DNA of 64,000 nucleotides, taken from Trema orientale (Eukaryota; Streptophyta; Magnoliopsida; Rosales; Cannabaceae). The position numbers were made by a program, and so were the translations under genes. The stretch covers positions 15,220-79,219 of the forward strand of contig JXTC01000646.1 in assembly GCA_002914845.1 (NCBI GenBank), given 5' to 3'. This document shows, in pieces, positions 62,137-64,000 of the stretch (position 1 is the first letter of the stretch; each line of letters opens with the position of its first letter). The notes under the pieces are model-generated. The model was not told where the DNA came from. It made no database searches and saw nothing but the letters and a program-made list of their open reading frames with translations.

Positions 62137-63037
62137 GTGAGTATTTTCTATCCATTATTTTTTTTTTTGAAAAGCATTAATTTTATTCTATCCATGTCAG
62201 CTCTTTTGCTTCCCTTGCATTTTGTGTATTGTATAATTGTGTGAAAAAGGTACTTAAAATAATTATGGAATTTAACCTGTAGATTGGGGTAGTTGTGGGG
62301 AAAGATGGTTAAGGGAAGTGAGTTTAGACAATAAACAAAAATAAAACTACCACTCACAAGCATTCATTTCATGATTTCATTTTCCTTAGGAATGTTTTCC
62401 AAAGGATTTGTGTTATATGCAGAAACAATAAAAATGAAATTGTCACTCACAAGCATTCATTGCAGGATTTCATTTTCCTTTTTATTGTTTTTTCTACTCT
62501 ATTTGTATAAACTAGTTCTTATTTATGCATATTCTTGATTAAGAAAAGCTTACTCCCATTGAGCTTGCACATTTTGTTCCTTGAACTTATGAAAACTCTT
62601 TTAGGTTACCAATGCAATGGTTGACTAAACAACAAGATTTGGCTTTAAGTTCAGATAGCCCATATTCATGTTAGAAAGCGGCTAATGGATACAAGATGAA
62701 TTGACATAATATAAATTTTTAGATCCATGATTTTGCAAAAACGAATGGCGGCTCAACTTCGCTTTTGTCCAATGATTCCTTCTAACATAACAGGGCATTC
62801 GTGAACAAGCCTTGGTAACAGCTCTTTGTCCAATTCTATTCCTATTTACTGCTCGATAAGGGTCAGAACTCGAACCGGGAATTTCATTACACCTCGAATG
62901 CGCTCCGACTCTTAGAGGAAGATCTGCTTGAGAGCATCGAATCGTTGCTGCTTTTGCTATTGGGCTTACCTTGAAGCAGCTTTCGATGTCCCAAAAGTAG
63001 CCTCCGTCCTCTTTTGAGTAGAATGACTAGTATATAA
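62137..63037 (+). other. Intron of the glycosyltransferase gene (first part)
   Basis: Intron after the last visible exon. It contains two similar phrases, 'cactcacaagcattcatt', at about 62351 and 62445. No acceptor leading to a recognisable exon was found before the window end. Confidence 0.6.
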
Positions 63038-64000
63038 TTTTTTTTTTTTTGAAAAGAAACGAGAAACTTTGTATTATTAAAAAGAAAATAATACAAAAAT
63101 AGGGACAATATGTCCCCAAAGAAAAAACATAAAAACAAACACAAGAAAATGGGGACAAAATAGGGACAAGATGTCCCCAAAGAAAAAACCTAAAAACAAA
63201 CACAAGAAAAATTACAACAGGTTCGACCAACCCCCTAGCAAATCAACAAACATCAAATCCCTAAATTCTTTTTGTTCCTTAACTCATAATGCTACCTACA
63301 ACTGAATCTTTTCCCATGAACCATCTAAAGAACCATATACTTCATTAAAAATTCTGGAATTTCTTTCACCCCAAATTGCCTACAAGGATGCCCATAATGC
63401 ACAGTCCCATAAAGTTTTCCTACGTCCTTTCCAGTGTTGATCAACAACTAAATGAATCCAAGACAAATATTATCCAGAATTGCCCAACTTAGACCAAATT
63501 CACTACATACCTTCCAAATTTTCAAAGAAAATTCACAATGAAGAGAGAGGTGATTCGAAGATTCCTCATTTCTTTTGCATAACACACACCAATTTGGAGA
63601 GATACTTTGATATGGTCTTCTCCTTTGAAGTATCTCTTGGGTATTAATCTTCCCATCGCCTAGAGACCAAACAAAGAATTTCACTTTAGATGGGACAGGA
63701 ACTTTCCACACAAATTTATACAGAATAAAATCTTGAATTCCTTCTTCCTCTCGTAGTACATCAAGAGCAGATTTACAAGAAAAACCCAAAAAGCTATCTG
63801 GGGACTATACCCTTTTATCCTCAACTCCATCAGTTAAATTAACCTGATCCAATATGCTTGATAATTCCATATAGCTCGTAAATTCCCTCTCATTCAAGTT
63901 TTTAAGGAACCGAAAATTCCACCCATTGGATAGGAGAGTGACTTATGATTGAATGACTCTGACCTTCGAAATGGTATTATTTTGAACTGAAGACAACCTG
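63038..64000 (-). mobile_element. LINE (non-LTR retrotransposon) 3' end inserted in intron, minus strand
   Basis: On the minus strand a coding stretch reads LVWKVPVPSK-type zinc-binding sequence: FVWKVPVPSKVKFFVWSLGD, RRRPYQSISPNWCVLCKRNE, SSNHLSLHCEFSLKIW, the zf-RVT domain at the C-terminus of plant LINE reverse transcriptases. Upstream of it WNFRFLKNLNERE and LDQVNLTDGVEDKRV are readable but interrupted by TAG at 63807-63805. The 3' part ends in poly-A, seen as a T run at about 63039-63051. It extends beyond the window edge and is inactive. Confidence 0.8.
63098..63212. repeat. Tandem ~60 bp repeat in the LINE 3' end
   Basis: 'tagggacaatatgtccccaa' and 'tagggacaagatgtccccaa' head two units, each followed by 'agaaaaaac' and 'aaacaaacacaagaaaa'. 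The 'ggggaca/tgtcccc' parts form short palindromes. Confidence 0.85.

Noticed and set aside
1..64000. tRNA, rRNA, CRISPR or biosynthetic gene cluster
   Set aside because: No tRNA cloverleaf or rRNA was recognised; CRISPR does not apply to plant nuclear DNA; the six genes have unrelated pathways.

Overview
This window is nuclear DNA from a flowering plant, almost certainly a eudicot. It is AT-rich, with GT-AG introns, long T/A tracts, many simple repeats and transposon relics. Six protein genes can be assembled exon by exon, and all match well-known plant families. I cannot name the genus. There are two undetermined bases, at 4959 and 31578.

Layout. 1-6.5 kb is transposon-derived or anonymous: a possible LTR fragment, a duplicated ~215 bp block, a CACTA-type end with hairpin subterminal repeats, and a Tourist-like MITE. 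6588-9237 (-) encodes phytol kinase VTE5. 9.3-14.7 kb is intergenic, with a copy of a dispersed repeat and a 589 bp MITE. 14740-19265 (-) encodes the small-subunit processome protein UTP7/WDR46. It is divergent from PHF1 at 21055-24740 (+), a SEC12-like ER protein for phosphate-transporter exit. 26550-32979 (+) encodes the phosphoglucan phosphatase SEX4. It converges on TFCE, tubulin-folding cofactor E, at 34336-43618 (-), with a LINE-like relic between them. 43.6-55.7 kb is repeat-rich; its core is a rearranged, inactive Copia-type retroelement at about 46.9-52.3 kb, followed by a 667 bp MITE and an 80 bp tandem repeat. 55813 to beyond the window end (+) is the first 733 codons of a membrane-anchored GT4-like glycosyltransferase; a LINE fragment lies in its last visible intron.

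The genes are housekeeping genes with unrelated jobs: tocopherol precursor salvage, ribosome biogenesis, phosphate-transporter trafficking, starch degradation, tubulin folding and Golgi-type glycosylation. They are not an operon or a metabolic cluster. Promoter motifs fit the gene identities in two cases: a PHR1-type P1BS site before PHF1, and site II plus telo-box motifs before UTP7.

I found no previously undescribed biological system. The best leads are the out-of-order retroelement (PPT-like and PBS-like motifs adjacent, with an extra ORF before gag), the PHF1 P1BS site, the damaged or unresolved SEX4 exon at the undetermined base, the same dispersed repeat upstream of both VTE5 and UTP7, and recent tandem duplications in TFCE introns.
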